Notes: generated by a model not told the origin, from the letters alone. A stretch of 64,000 bases of DNA from an uncultured Mollicutes bacterium (GCA_947174785.1 CAMWKG010000001.1:62001-126000), one strand, 5' to 3'. Positions 1-11,098 are shown, counted from the first letter of the stretch. Numbers and translations: made by a program.

Positions 1-1561
<1,561 letters not shown>

Positions 1562-1576
1562 ATATGTACCTTCTTT

Positions 1577-2599
1577 CTATTCTATAAGCATAGCATCTCC
1601 AAAGGAGAAAAAACGATATTTTTCTTTTACAGCCTCTTCATATGCCTTCAAAATAAATTCTCTTCCAGCAAGTGCACTTACAAGCATAATAAGTGTTGAT
1701 TTTGGCAAATGGAAATTTGTAATTTGTGCATCAATCGCTTTAAAGGAATATCCTGGATAAATAAATATTTTTGTTGAAGCACAAACCTCTTTAAAGCCAT
1801 CCTGATATGCTGATTCTAAGGTTCTTGTAGAGGTTGTTCCAACTGCAATAATTCTTTTGTGCGCTGCTTTAGCCCTATTTAATGCAGCTGCAGCATCTTT
1901 AGATATTTCATAGTATTCCTCATGCATCACATGATGAGTCAAATCATCTTCCTCCACAGGTCTAAATGTTCCTAGTCCGACATGAAGAGTAATAAAAACA
2001 AGTTCTACTCCTTTGGCCTTTAGCTTATCTAAAATTTCCTTTGTAAAATGCAGACCAGCTGTCGGAGCCGCTGCAGAGCCTGGATGCTTTGCATAAACGG
2101 TTTGATATCTGCTTGGATCTGCAAGCTTTTCATGAATGTAAGGTGGAAGTGGCATTGAGCCCAATCTATCCAAGATTTCCACTAAAATCCCTTCATAAAT
2201 AAGCTCAAATTTGCAGATGCCCATATCCTCTTTGGCAATACATTTTGCCTTTAATTCGCCATTTCCAAAGCTGATAATACTTCCAATTTTAACTCTTCTT
2301 TGAGGCTTAGCTAAAGTTTCCCAGCAGTTATTCCCTAAATCCTTTAGAAGCAATAGCTCTATAACAGCTTGAGTTTCTTCCTTTATACCAATAATTCGTG
2401 CAGGAATTACCTTAGTGTCATTAAAAACTAATACATCATTAGAATCAAATAAATCAACTATATCAGAAAAAATCTTATGCTCTATTGTTTGATTTTTGCG
2501 GTTTAATACCATTAGTCTTGATTCACTACGGTTAACAAGTGGTGTTTGAGCGATTAATTCTTCTGGCAAATCATAATCATAATCTGAAGTCCTTATCAT
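1577..2599 (-). CDS. queA: S-adenosylmethionine:tRNA ribosyltransferase-isomerase
   Basis: Converts preQ1-34 in tRNA to epoxyqueuosine using the ribosyl group of S-adenosylmethionine. The 340-aa length matches the family. The N-terminus has [13 protein letters not shown] and the core has [12 protein letters not shown] and [11 protein letters not shown], all typical of QueA. Its start overlaps the ruvB stop by 4 bp (2596-2599), indicating coupled translation. The ruvA-ruvB-queA-tgt order is common in Firmicutes. Confidence 0.97.
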   Translation of the reverse strand: MIRTSDYDYDLPEELIAQTPLVNRSESRLMVLNRKNQTIEHKIFSDIVDLFDSNDVLVFNDTKVIPARIIGIKEETQAVIELLLLKDLGNNCWETLAKPQRRVKIGSIISFGNGELKAKCIAKEDMGICKFELIYEGILVEILDRLGSMPLPPYIHEKLADPSRYQTVYAKHPGSAAAPTAGLHFTKEILDKLKAKGVELVFITLHVGLGTFRPVEEDDLTHHVMHEEYYEISKDAAAALNRAKAAHKRIIAVGTTSTRTLESAYQDGFKEVCASTKIFIYPGYSFKAIDAQITNFHLPKSTLIMLVSALAGREFILKAYEEAVKEKYRFFSFGDAMLIE

Positions 2600-3603
2600 G
2601 CAAACAACCCCTTTAAATATGGTATTCCAAGCTCTTCATATGCTTTTTCTGTTGCCACTCTTCCTCTGCTAGAGCGCTTGATATATCCCTCCTGCAAAAG
2701 GTATGGCTCATATACATCTTCAATCGTGGATACCTCTTCAGATATAGTTGCAGCAATAGATTCTACTCCTACAGGACCACCCTTAAAGGTATAAATAATA
2801 GCTTTTAAATATCTATGATCAGTATAGTCAAGACCATTCTTATCAATACCTAACTTGGATAGAGCTTCTGTACAAATCGAAAGCGTAATTTTACCCTCAT
2901 TCTTTACATCTGCAAAATCACGTACACGTCTGAATAACCGGTTGGCAATACGAGGTGTACCACGGCTTCTACTTGCAAGCTCCTCAAGTGCTTCGGTATC
3001 AATTTCTGTACCATAAACACTTGCTGTTCTGTTGACAATCAGCTTAAGTTCATCTAGAGTATAATACTCTAAACGTAAGACAACACCAAAACGATCTCTT
3101 AAAGGGGCAGATAAATCACCAAAACGAGTTGTAGCTCCAACTAAAGTAAAGGGAGGTAAATCTACACGTATGCTTTTTGTATTACTATCTTTGCCGACCA
3201 TAATATCTAGTACATAGTCTTCCATTGCACTATACAAAACCTCTTCCACAAAACGAGGTAAGCGGTGAATTTCATCAATAAAAAGTACGTCACCTTCATT
3301 TAATGTTGATAAAACTGCTGCTAAATCTCCACTACGCTCTATGGATGGTCCTGAAATTACTTTTAGACTTGTTCCAAGCTCATTGGCAATGATCTGGGCA
3401 AGTGTGGTCTTACCTAGTCCAGGAGGACCGTATAAAAGGACATGGTCTAAGGATTCATTTCTTTTTAAAGCAGCCTGAATGTAGACATCAAGCATTTCCT
3501 TAGCAGTAGCTTGTCCAATATATTCATTTAAGCTTTGAGGACGTAAGGATAAAGTATCTTCCTCCTCTACAACCTCTGGACTTACAATTCTTTCTTCTTC
3601 CAC
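2596..3603 (-). CDS. ruvB: Holliday junction branch migration ATPase RuvB
   Basis: AAA+ motor that works with RuvA to drive branch migration during recombination. Of 335 residues, the Walker A motif GPPGLGKTT lies near residues 59-67, Walker [10 protein letters not shown] follows, then [18 protein letters not shown] (sensor/arginine finger) and a C-terminal winged helix. The start codon is GTG at 3603; the first residues are acidic and variable as usual. The gene is 10 bp downstream of ruvA. Confidence 0.98.
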   Translation of the reverse strand: MEEERIVSPEVVEEEDTLSLRPQSLNEYIGQATAKEMLDVYIQAALKRNESLDHVLLYGPPGLGKTTLAQIIANELGTSLKVISGPSIERSGDLAAVLSTLNEGDVLFIDEIHRLPRFVEEVLYSAMEDYVLDIMVGKDSNTKSIRVDLPPFTLVGATTRFGDLSAPLRDRFGVVLRLEYYTLDELKLIVNRTASVYGTEIDTEALEELASRSRGTPRIANRLFRRVRDFADVKNEGKITLSICTEALSKLGIDKNGLDYTDHRYLKAIIYTFKGGPVGVESIAATISEEVSTIEDVYEPYLLQEGYIKRSSRGRVATEKAYEELGIPYLKGLFA

Positions 3604-3613
3604 TAATCTACAC

Positions 3614-4171
3614 CTACTTTACTAATGCCTTTAAGGCCTGCTTCACTAAAGCACCCTCATCTAAGGATTGATCTAGCTTTGGTAAAACCTTAGCAATTTC
3701 TTTTTTATTATATCCTAAAGCAAGTAATGCCTGTTCTACATCCTCAAGCTTAGTATTTTTCACTACAAGCTCCTCACCTAAATTCAACTTTCCTTGTAAA
3801 TCTAAAATAATTTGCTGGCTTGCCTTTGCACCTATTCCAGGGAATTTTCTTAAGTAGGCATCGTTCCTTGCTTCTATTGCCTTTACAATTTCACTCACGG
3901 TACCAGTAGCTAGAATGGATAATGCACTTTTAGGACCAATTCCACTTACAGAGATAAGCTTTAGGAAAAGATCCTTTTCATCTTCACTGATAAAACCATA
4001 TAAATCAATGATATCCTCTCTCACATATTGATAAACGTAAACTTTATACTCTTTATTCAAAGAAAAATTATATGGATTACTCACAATTAGCAAGTATCCA
4101 ATCCCTTGATTTTCTACAATTATATTTTTAGGAGTTACTTTAGTAACCAAGCCTTTAATATATCCATACAT
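3614..4171 (-). CDS. ruvA: Holliday junction DNA-binding protein RuvA
   Basis: Binds four-way junctions as a tetramer and loads RuvB. It has 185 aa (family about 190-205), with an N-terminal OB fold, two helix-hairpin-helix motifs ([13 protein letters not shown] and [14 protein letters not shown]) and a C-terminal RuvB-binding three-helix domain ([16 protein letters not shown]). The start is preceded by GGTGAT six bases away, an extended Shine-Dalgarno match to the 16S tail. It is the first gene of the ruvAB-queA-ppi-tgt operon. Confidence 0.97.
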   Translation of the reverse strand: MYGYIKGLVTKVTPKNIIVENQGIGYLLIVSNPYNFSLNKEYKVYVYQYVREDIIDLYGFISEDEKDLFLKLISVSGIGPKSALSILATGTVSEIVKAIEARNDAYLRKFPGIGAKASQQIILDLQGKLNLGEELVVKNTKLEDVEQALLALGYNKKEIAKVLPKLDQSLDEGALVKQALKALVK

Positions 4172-4194
4172 CCTTAATCACCAACTTATATCAT

Positions 4195-4223
4195 ATCATA
4201 TTCTTAAGAAAAATGAAAGTAAA
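4195..4223 (-). promoter_or_regulatory. Probable promoter of the ruvA operon
   Basis: On the minus strand TTTACT (4218-4223), a 17-base spacer, then TATGAT (4195-4200), sited 24 bases before the ruvA start. Moderate match to sigma-A consensus. Confidence 0.5.
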
Positions 4224-4249
4224 ATTCAAAGGGTTTTAAATATATATTT

Positions 4250-4278
4250 AAAAAAGGAAAATCTTGAACCGATTTTCC
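4250..4278 (-). terminator. Rho-independent terminator of the orphan gene
   Basis: Minus-strand hairpin with 8-bp arms GGAAAATC/GATTTTCC (4271-4278 and 4256-4263) and a 7-base loop, followed by a T6 run (4250-4255). It separates the orphan gene from ruvA. Confidence 0.8.
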
Positions 4279-4335
4279 TAGCATTTCATTACATCATATA
4301 TAAAAAGCTTTTCTATTGCTGCTTTCCTTCTTATT

Positions 4336-4803
4336 CTATAACTCAACAATATACGCCATATCAAATAATATTTTATTATTCTTCAGCTTAGAAAAAAAAT
4401 TATTGAATTTAAGAACACCTGATATTTTCTGTTTCTTTTGATAATCTAATCTAAATAGAACACATATTTTTTTAATTGGCGAAGCATCTATAAGTTTTTT
4501 CAAGGCATTGTAAATTATGTTGATGTCACAATTCACTACAACATAATAATTCCCGTGTGCTCTTGAAGCTTTTTTATTAACGAAATAAAGGTCAAAAAAT
4601 TCATCATTATACATTCCATAGTCTCTTTTAATAGGTGTTATTTGATACCAATTTCCTTTTAACATAGAAAGAGTATCCCATGAAGCACCATAAAATGATT
4701 TTGTTGGATTTCTTCTACATACCACAGAAAAAGTATCCTCATCTATTATAGTTTTATTTCTCTCATCTAAGCATATTATATTTAAATCAGCAATCACACT
4801 CAT
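4336..4803 (-). CDS. Hypothetical protein, 155 aa
   Basis: I do not recognise the family. The frame is open from 4824, but a GGAGG sits inside that extension eight bases before the ATG at 4803, so that ATG is the start used here, giving MSVIADLNIIC. The protein is soluble, mixed alpha/beta in appearance, with a basic C-terminal third (KKLIDASPIKKICVLF) and no signal peptide or membrane span. It has its own promoter (4959-4988) and terminator. A single-gene unit of this size and AT content, between unrelated housekeeping operons, looks like an accessory insertion. Its size is similar to some polymorphic-toxin immunity proteins, but I see no toxin partner, so no function is assigned. Confidence 0.7.
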   Translation of the reverse strand: MSVIADLNIICLDERNKTIIDEDTFSVVCRRNPTKSFYGASWDTLSMLKGNWYQITPIKRDYGMYNDEFFDLYFVNKKASRAHGNYYVVVNCDINIIYNALKKLIDASPIKKICVLFRLDYQKKQKISGVLKFNNFFSKLKNNKILFDMAYIVEL

Positions 4804-4958
4804 CCATAAAACCTCCAGTATCACAGCATTCTTTCTTATACCCGTCTATATTATTCAAGCAATATATGTTCCAGCTTAGATTCTTTCTTTTTAAAATTTA
4901 ATATTTTTCCATCAACACCAATATCGGCATACCATTATTCTTCAGCTATCATAATTCT

Positions 4959-4988
4959 ATTTTACTATTGTTGTTGTCTTCTTGTCAA
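4959..4988 (-). promoter_or_regulatory. Promoter of the orphan 155-aa gene
   Basis: Minus-strand TTGACA (4983-4988), 18-base spacer, TAAAAT (4959-4964). It predicts a leader of about 150 bases before the start at 4803. That leader contains a short interrupted reading frame (see findings). Confidence 0.75.
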
Positions 4989-5050
4989 CGATGCTTTGAC
5001 TTTCTTTAAAGCATTCCCATAATTAGCCTAGCATTATTTTGAGGGATAAA

Positions 5051-5086
5051 AAAGAAATGAAAAATGCGTAGGATATCTACGCATTT
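5051..5086 (-). terminator. Terminator of the LysM gene
   Basis: Minus-strand hairpin with perfect 10-bp arms AAATGCGTAG/CTACGCATTT (5077-5086 and 5062-5071) and a 5-base loop, then a T-rich stretch, just after the LysM stop. Confidence 0.8.
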
Positions 5087-5099
5087 CATTTTCAAATTT

Positions 5100-5513
5100 T
5101 CATCTGCCATATCTACTCTTAGGAGGCAATATGCCTGGATAAGGCTTTCCTTTAGGCTGAACGTCCATATTACCTACTGTTTCTTCTTTAGGAGAGATAG
5201 GTGGTGTAGGAAGAGGGATTGACTTTTCTTCCACATTTCCTTTCTTTTCTTCTACCTCTTCAACTCTTGGTAAAGGTTTATTTTCATAAATCTCATTAAT
5301 CTTAGGATAGTACTTTTGGACAAAGCTCTCCGTATTTTCTAGAATTTGCTCAATCTCATTATGAATGAGAGGGACTTTAATTTTCATTCCACTAGCTAAG
5401 TTATAAAAATCTGTAATATGCAAATTTAAGCTCTTCAATTCTTCTAACTCAATATGATACATATTTAAAATATCATAAATGGATTCACCATTCTTAACAA
5501 TATGCTCCAGCAT
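5100..5513 (-). CDS. LysM-domain protein with proline-rich tail
   Basis: A 137-aa protein with one N-terminal LysM fold (residues about 3-48: HIVKNGESIYDILNMYHI through KIKVP), a short helical segment and a proline/glutamate-rich tail ending KPYPGILPPKSRYGR. LysM domains bind peptidoglycan glycans. There is no signal peptide, the arrangement seen in spore-coat or cortex-associated LysM proteins such as the SafA N-terminus; that comparison is only by architecture. The start is preceded by AGGTGAT. It is 16 bp downstream of the methyltransferase gene and probably co-transcribed with it. Confidence 0.75.
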   Translation of the reverse strand: MLEHIVKNGESIYDILNMYHIELEELKSLNLHITDFYNLASGMKIKVPLIHNEIEQILENTESFVQKYYPKINEIYENKPLPRVEEVEEKKGNVEEKSIPLPTPPISPKEETVGNMDVQPKGKPYPGILPPKSRYGR

Positions 5514-5529
5514 AAAATCACCTATAGTA

Positions 5530-6117
5530 TTATATGCTTTCTAAAACAAAAATATCTCCTTTTTGTTCTATGAGTCTCATATTCAAATCCCAATGAAGGA
5601 GCGTATCTTTTTTGATAAAGCTCACATGTGTATTGTCTCTAAAATACCACCACGTGTCTAAATCCACTCCATCATATGGCTTAGTAACTAGAATGATTCT
5701 CCCTTTAGGATTTAATAATTTTTTTATATTTAAAAGCTCTTCATAGGTTTCCTTTAAATGCTCAAAGACTTCTACAAGAATGATAGTATCAAAGGTTTGA
5801 GAAGGGAGCTTTGGAAAATAATGAAGATCATAAAACGCAGAAGGAATGTGATTTGAGGTAAGGATATCGGCCAGATAATGGATTTGACCACAGCCATAAT
5901 CTAGTGTGCTCCCTTTGATATACTGCTCCAATTTGGTAAATAAAGCTTCCATATATCTCTTATACCCATCATCACATCTATGCGCATCATATCTCTTTTT
6001 TTCTTCTTTCAAAGAAATGTAGTTTTGTTTTGTTATTAAACCACAGGAAGGACAGATTTCTACAGGTACTCCTTGAATAAATGTATCCTTTTTTAAAAGC
6101 TTACAACAACATTTCAT
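5530..6117 (-). CDS. Class I SAM-dependent methyltransferase
   Basis: A 195-aa protein with an N-terminal cysteine-rich segment (MKCCCKLL and CPSCGL, a possible zinc ribbon), then a Rossmann methyltransferase: motif I TLDYGCGQIHYLADIL, acidic motif II AFYDLHYF and motif IV TIILVEVFEHL. The substrate cannot be told from sequence; the layout resembles Methyltransf_23-type enzymes acting on small molecules or glycans. The frame is open to 6258, but the start at 6117 follows GGAGG by 8 bases and avoids overlap with the divergent coiled-coil gene. Its promoter overlaps that gene's promoter. Confidence 0.85.
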   Translation of the reverse strand: MKCCCKLLKKDTFIQGVPVEICPSCGLITKQNYISLKEEKKRYDAHRCDDGYKRYMEALFTKLEQYIKGSTLDYGCGQIHYLADILTSNHIPSAFYDLHYFPKLPSQTFDTIILVEVFEHLKETYEELLNIKKLLNPKGRIILVTKPYDGVDLDTWWYFRDNTHVSFIKKDTLLHWDLNMRLIEQKGDIFVLESI

Positions 6118-6138
6118 ATATATATCCTCCTTTTTTCT

Positions 6139-6167
6139 TTGACTATTATTAAAAATAATTATATAAT
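6139..6167 (+). promoter_or_regulatory. Promoter of the giant coiled-coil gene
   Basis: TTGACT (6139-6144), 17-base spacer, TATAAT (6162-6167), 38 bases before the ATG at 6206. Near-consensus, so strong expression is plausible. Confidence 0.85.
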
Positions 6168-6186
6168 AGATTAGATGAGGATACAA
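6158..6186 (-). promoter_or_regulatory. Divergent promoter of the methyltransferase-LysM pair
   Basis: Minus-strand TTGTAT (6181-6186), 17-base spacer, TATAAT (6158-6163). Its -10 box shares bases 6162-6163 with the plus-strand -10 box, so the two promoters cannot be occupied together. Confidence 0.75.
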
Positions 6187-6205
6187 GCCAGAAGGAGGGG
6201 TTAGA

Positions 6206-9200
6206 ATGTCTATTTTAGAAATAATTGATAATTTCAAAATTGAATATAAAAAAATCATTCAAGATTTTTCTATCATTGACAAAAAAGACCCTATTACTTC
6301 TTCTAAGCTAGGGGATTTGGATAATTCTTTAACTGCTTGGACTACTACTCTAAAGGATTTATTTGTTAAAAATAATAAATACAAGATAGATTATGAAAAG
6401 AAAAATCTTTCTCATTTAACAAGATATCAACAAAAAATAAAAGTTTTAAACGATTCTTTGAATAAAAATATAAAAGGTATTACAAAGGATTATATTGATG
6501 CATGTCAAAAGCTAAGACAAAAAATTGAAATTGCCAAAAAGGATACAAACTATAGAATAGAACAATTTGAAGTTGAATTGGACTATTTTTTAGCTACTTC
6601 TGAACAAAATAAGATTATCCTTTCCAATGACTTCCAAGAGGCTAAAAAAAGATTTGATTATCAAAGAGATGAAGCCAAAGAGTCCTATCTTGAAATTGTT
6701 AAGAAAAATAATGCAATTTTAAAACAAATTAAGGAACAGCTATACGAAGAGTATAAGAAAGAGATAGATGAATTACTAAACGCTCAGGCTGAGGAATTAG
6801 AAAAGCTTAAGAAATTTGTGGAGATTCAAGAAATGGAGCTTTCTTCTATTACTACAGCATTAGAAAATGAAAAAAGTAATATGAAGGAAAAATATCGTCA
6901 GGAAAGTGCCAATTTGAATGAGAACATCAAGAAAATTGCTGATGAAAAAAATAAAATCATTGATACTGCTAGAGGTCAATACACAAAATCTATGAACGAT
7001 GCCAATATTGAAAGAGAAAATAAAAAGGCAATCTATCAAGCACAAGCACAAGCTTTATTAAAGGAATTTGTTACTAAAATTAATGTAATTGATGAAAATA
7101 CTTCTTTAATCAAAAAGGAGTTTGAAAAGAAAATCAATGGTATAAAAAGAGAATACTACTCTGATGTGTTTCAAAAAACAAAGATATTTCATCAACAGTT
7201 AGAACAGATTTATAATGCTACTTCTGCTTTAGATAAGTATACAAATCATGTAGTACGCTTCAAAAATAAACAGCATCAAATGAATATTTTCCTAGCAAAG
7301 AAGGAAAAAGAATTAATTCTTCTTGAATTGACTAAGGATAATACAATTAAGGTTTTAAACAATCGTAATGATAAAAACTTCTTAGAAATTGATAAGAACT
7401 ATGCTATCAAAAATATAAATGATCAGGAACAGTTTGATAATAAATATTATCAGGAAAATGATAATATCTATGGTAATGATTTTAACTATACTGTAAAAAA
7501 CGCAAACTATAGATTTTCACAACAGGCTAATATACTTCGTTGCCAGTCCCAGATCCGTACAAAGCTTTTAGAAAGAAATTATGATGGCATTAGCGCTAAC
7601 TATTATAAAAAAATTGAAACTATACAAAATAAAATCAACAGCTATAAGCTAGCTATTGATGCAACTCAAAAGCTAAATAGTATTGTCCTTCAATATTTAG
7701 AAGAAACCTATAAAGCACATCTTCATCATGAAGAAACCAATAATCTTTTGGAAATTGAAAAGAATAAATTATTGAAGGAATATAATCGTACTCAATACGA
7801 GCATAATATTCAAGACATAACGCTTGCCAAGGAATATGGCTTTAAGAAAATTGATTTAGAGAATCAAAAAGCACTAGAACAAAAGAATTTAAGAATTGTT
7901 TTAGAAAACTTGATTATGGAAAAAAATAGTGTATCTGCTATTTATTCTATTAAACGTGAAGAATTGAATGAGCATTTTGCCAAAATCAAAACACAAATCA
8001 TCAACAACAATGACTTAAGGGTATCTAAGGAAGAGTATGTTACTAATCTACTCGATAATGATGTGCATTATTTAGAAAATTTAGTACATTCCTATTCTAC
8101 TTTTTTCAATTCCTTAAAGCGTAATTATTTAAATATTGTTGGTGTCGTATTAGAGGATATCTTTCCTAATGAGGATAATTTCCACTATTTAGAATCTTTG
8201 TTAAATAAATTCTTAGAGTTGTTTTTAATCTTTATAAGAAATGTTATCGTAGATTTTCAGGAATGTATTTCTTCTGTTTTAACAGAAAAAATGGAATATA
8301 TCTATACTTTTAAGTACAAATCTTCTTTAGATTCTTTAGAAGAACAGCATGAAAAAGATATTACGATGATTAAAGAAAAGAAAAATGCGATTTTGGATGA
8401 AATAGATAGTTCTAATAAAACAATAGAAAACTTCAGACAAAAAATTTATACGCTGATTAACGATAATGAAATGCTAATTCATAACAATCAGCAGAGAAAA
8501 AAGAAATTAGATCCTGCTACACAGGTCATTCTTAAACAAACGGAGCTTAAAATTAAGGATTATAAGGAAAAAATTGAAGATTTTACTAAGATGATTCATA
8601 TGCGTAATGATGACCTATCTGAGTTAAATCAACACCTTTCTTCTAAAAATTCTGAATATAAAAATGAGCTTCAAAAAATTCAAAGAATGATAAAAACAGA
8701 TATTGCAATTTTTACGCAGTATAAAAACTCTGTGGGCACAAATCTAAAAACTATTGATCTTCAATTACAAGATTTTATAAATAATCATTTAATGCATGCT
8801 TCTTCTGCTAAGAAATTCTTATCTGAAACTGATGCATCACAAAAACGAATTCAAAAAATTATGACGAATGCAAAAAATATCATTCTTAGGGATTTAGATT
8901 CTTTCATTAGAGAAAGTGAGCAAGATACAGCAAAAAGAAAATTGAACTGTGCTTTAGAATTCAAAAATGAAGTCAAGGAGTTTAACCAAAAATACAATAA
9001 GGCTACCTATGATTATTTAACTGAATATCATGAGACAATAGCCACTCATGAGAAAAAAATTGAAGAACAAACCATTTTACTAAATCAAATGATGGATTTA
9101 TACGACCACAAGCTTGATATTGCAAATCAGAATTTTCAAAATGACAGTAATACACTTGATGCCTACCATCAGCAAATTAGAAATCAGTTCTTTGCTTCTT

Positions 9201-9652
9201 ATTATGCCTTAGATGACAACTATCAAAAAATATTGGATTATCATCAAAACTTGAGTCTTGAGAAAGAAAACCAATTCAAGAAGGATAAGGATGATATCCA
9301 AAAAGACAAAGTAGATCAGTTGAATCGCTTGAATTTAAAGCTAAAGCACTTTATCAAGACGAAAAATGAGGAGATTGAGCATCTTCCTATTGCTTTTAAA
9401 TTTAATTCTAAAATGCTTAATAAAGAAACAAAAAAGAAAAATATCCAACTCCATGAGGATATGAAGCTTGCTAAGACAGAGTATAACCTACAGAATAAGC
9501 ATATTGAGAAAAATATTAGAAGCTTAAAGACTCATTTAGCACAAGATAAATTCCAAAATGAGATGAATCAAAAGAGAAACATCGCTCGGGAAAAGAAAAA
9601 TAACATTGTGAACTTAAAGCAGTCTATTAAAAGCATTAAAATTAACTTGTAA
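6206..9652 (+). CDS. Giant lysine-rich coiled-coil protein, 1148 aa
   Basis: I do not recognise the family. The protein is almost entirely alpha-helical with long heptad-like stretches rich in Lys, Glu, Asn, Ile and Leu. It has no signal peptide or Walker motifs and few prolines. One less coiled, hydrophobic segment lies at about residues 630-700 (NYLNIVGVVLEDIF and FLELFLIFIRNVIVDF) and splits the protein into two long rods. The start at 6206 has GGAGGGG five bases upstream. It is the only long plus-strand gene, monocistronic, with a near-consensus promoter and strong terminator, convergent to ftsZ. Size and architecture suggest a structural, filament-like or scaffold protein; SMC/RecN is unlikely because there is no ATPase head. 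Confidence 0.8.
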   Translation: MSILEIIDNFKIEYKKIIQDFSIIDKKDPITSSKLGDLDNSLTAWTTTLKDLFVKNNKYKIDYEKKNLSHLTRYQQKIKVLNDSLNKNIKGITKDYIDACQKLRQKIEIAKKDTNYRIEQFEVELDYFLATSEQNKIILSNDFQEAKKRFDYQRDEAKESYLEIVKKNNAILKQIKEQLYEEYKKEIDELLNAQAEELEKLKKFVEIQEMELSSITTALENEKSNMKEKYRQESANLNENIKKIADEKNKIIDTARGQYTKSMNDANIERENKKAIYQAQAQALLKEFVTKINVIDENTSLIKKEFEKKINGIKREYYSDVFQKTKIFHQQLEQIYNATSALDKYTNHVVRFKNKQHQMNIFLAKKEKELILLELTKDNTIKVLNNRNDKNFLEIDKNYAIKNINDQEQFDNKYYQENDNIYGNDFNYTVKNANYRFSQQANILRCQSQIRTKLLERNYDGISANYYKKIETIQNKINSYKLAIDATQKLNSIVLQYLEETYKAHLHHEETNNLLEIEKNKLLKEYNRTQYEHNIQDITLAKEYGFKKIDLENQKALEQKNLRIVLENLIMEKNSVSAIYSIKREELNEHFAKIKTQIINNNDLRVSKEEYVTNLLDNDVHYLENLVHSYSTFFNSLKRNYLNIVGVVLEDIFPNEDNFHYLESLLNKFLELFLIFIRNVIVDFQECISSVLTEKMEYIYTFKYKSSLDSLEEQHEKDITMIKEKKNAILDEIDSSNKTIENFRQKIYTLINDNEMLIHNNQQRKKKLDPATQVILKQTELKIKDYKEKIEDFTKMIHMRNDDLSELNQHLSSKNSEYKNELQKIQRMIKTDIAIFTQYKNSVGTNLKTIDLQLQDFINNHLMHASSAKKFLSETDASQKRIQKIMTNAKNIILRDLDSFIRESEQDTAKRKLNCALEFKNEVKEFNQKYNKATYDYLTEYHETIATHEKKIEEQTILLNQMMDLYDHKLDIANQNFQNDSNTLDAYHQQIRNQFFASYYALDDNYQKILDYHQNLSLEKENQFKKDKDDIQKDKVDQLNRLNLKLKHFIKTKNEEIEHLPIAFKFNSKMLNKETKKKNIQLHEDMKLAKTEYNLQNKHIEKNIRSLKTHLAQDKFQNEMNQKRNIAREKKNNIVNLKQSIKSIKINL

Positions 9653-9676
9653 GAGCTATTTTTATAGCTCTTTTTT
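9653..9676 (+). terminator. Terminator of the coiled-coil gene
   Basis: Hairpin GAGCTAT/ATAGCTC with a TTTT loop (9653-9670) then T6, beginning directly after the stop codon. Confidence 0.9.
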
Positions 9677-9680
9677 GTAT

Positions 9681-9712
9681 AAAAAAACTCTATCAAATTA
9701 AATTGATAGAGT
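9681..9712 (-). terminator. Terminator of ftsZ
   Basis: Perfect 10-bp arms ACTCTATCAA (9687-9696) and TTGATAGAGT (9703-9712) with a 6-base loop; on the minus strand it is followed by T6. It lies back to back with the terminator of the convergent gene. Confidence 0.9.
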
Positions 9713-9718
9713 AATGTA

Positions 9719-10990
9719 TTATTTTTTCAACCAAGATGGGAACTCTTTACGCTCCTTTGGTTCCTTATGTTCTGAAGCAGTTGATCTTGCTTCTTCTTTT
9801 TTCTTGCGTTTTTCTTCCTTTAGACGAAGCTTTGCTTGTTTTCTAGTTGATTTTATATCGAAAATCTCTTTCGTTTTATTGTATGTAGAATCATCTTCTT
9901 CCTCATCAAAATCATCCATTTCTTCCTCTTCACTAACATGAATATGATTTAATCCTTCATATTCAATATTATTTTCAGAAACGTTCTTGTAGATTTCAGA
10001 AGCTAATTCATCATAACCGTTATTTTGTGCCTTAAGCTCATATCCAGTAGCAATAACAGTTACAATCATTTCATCGCCTAAATCATTATTATAAGCTGTT
10101 CCATAAATTATATTTAAATCTTTATCACAATTGTTTCTTATTTCAGCTAAAGCAATTTCAATTTCCTTTGCAGCTAGGCTTTCAGATGCAGTAAAGTTTA
10201 CAATGGCATCTGTTGCTCCATCAATAGTAACCTCTAATAATGAGGAACGAATTGCATTTCTTGCAGCCTTTAATGCACGGTCAGGTCCCGTTGCAGCACC
10301 AATACCCATTAGGGCTGTACCTGAGTTTGCCATAACATGACGAACATCGGCAAAGTCAACATTAATCATACCTGGAATAGAAATAATTTCAGAAATACCT
10401 TGAACACCTTTTCTTAAAACATTATCAGCTTCACGATATGCTTCTAGCATAGGGGTTGAAGGATCAACAATCTGTAATAATCTTTGGTTTGGAATAACAA
10501 TGAGTGTATCAACATATTCTCTTAAAGCAGTAAGTCCTGCTACAGCATTATTCATACGTTCAGGTCCTTCAAAAAGGAATGGCTTTGTACAAATACCAAT
10601 GGTCAAGCAACCATTTTCACGTGCACATTTAGCAATTACAGGGGCAGCACCAGTTCCAGTACCTCCACCCATACCACAAGTGATAAATACCATGTCTGCT
10701 TCGCTAACCATTTCACGAATTTCATCTTCACTTTCTAAAGCTGCCATACGTCCAACATCAGGATTTGCTCCAGCACCATGTCCGCGAGTTGTATGACGAC
10801 CAATTAAAAGACGATTTCTAGCTTTGGAATATTTTAAATCTTGAGCATCTGTATTCACAGCGATAAATTCCACGCCATGTACTTCATTCTCAATCATATG
10901 ATCTATAGCATTTTTTCCTGCACCACCAACACCGATAACCATTATCCTTGTTTTTGCTGCTTCTAGTGAGTCAAGTTCATCAAAAATCAT
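9719..10990 (-). CDS. ftsZ: Cell division tubulin homologue FtsZ
   Basis: GTPase that polymerises into the Z-ring at midcell. Of 423 residues, the tubulin signature GGGTGTG lies at about 108-114, the T7 synergy loop MINVDFADV near 210, and the globular GTPase spans about 13-325. The linker is unusual: very acidic (EEEEMDDFDEEEDDS) and then very basic (KLRLKEEKRKKKEEAR), before the partner-binding tail FPSWLKK. It has a good RBS (GGAGGG six bases away) and its own promoter. It is the last gene of murG-murB-ftsZ; ftsA and ftsQ are not adjacent. Confidence 0.98.
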   Translation of the reverse strand: MIFDELDSLEAAKTRIMVIGVGGAGKNAIDHMIENEVHGVEFIAVNTDAQDLKYSKARNRLLIGRHTTRGHGAGANPDVGRMAALESEDEIREMVSEADMVFITCGMGGGTGTGAAPVIAKCARENGCLTIGICTKPFLFEGPERMNNAVAGLTALREYVDTLIVIPNQRLLQIVDPSTPMLEAYREADNVLRKGVQGISEIISIPGMINVDFADVRHVMANSGTALMGIGAATGPDRALKAARNAIRSSLLEVTIDGATDAIVNFTASESLAAKEIEIALAEIRNNCDKDLNIIYGTAYNNDLGDEMIVTVIATGYELKAQNNGYDELASEIYKNVSENNIEYEGLNHIHVSEEEEMDDFDEEEDDSTYNKTKEIFDIKSTRKQAKLRLKEEKRKKKEEARSTASEHKEPKERKEFPSWLKK

Positions 10991-11032
10991 TTATATCCCT
11001 CCATCTAAAAAAAATTCGGAAACCCCTTATTT

Positions 11033-11061
11033 ATTTTACATTAAACGTCATTTTTTTTCAA
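11033..11061 (-). promoter_or_regulatory. Promoter of ftsZ
   Basis: Minus-strand TTGAAA (11056-11061), 17-base spacer, TAAAAT (11033-11038), in the 108-bp murB-ftsZ gap. ftsZ can therefore be expressed independently of murG-murB. Confidence 0.7.
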
Positions 11062-11098
11062 TATGGAAGTGATAAAAAAATTATTTTTTTTTAGTAAA

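Noticed and set aside
10131-10796. Long plus-strand open frames opposite ftsZ
   Set aside because: They are antisense to conserved ftsZ codons, have no ribosome site and no plausible domains.
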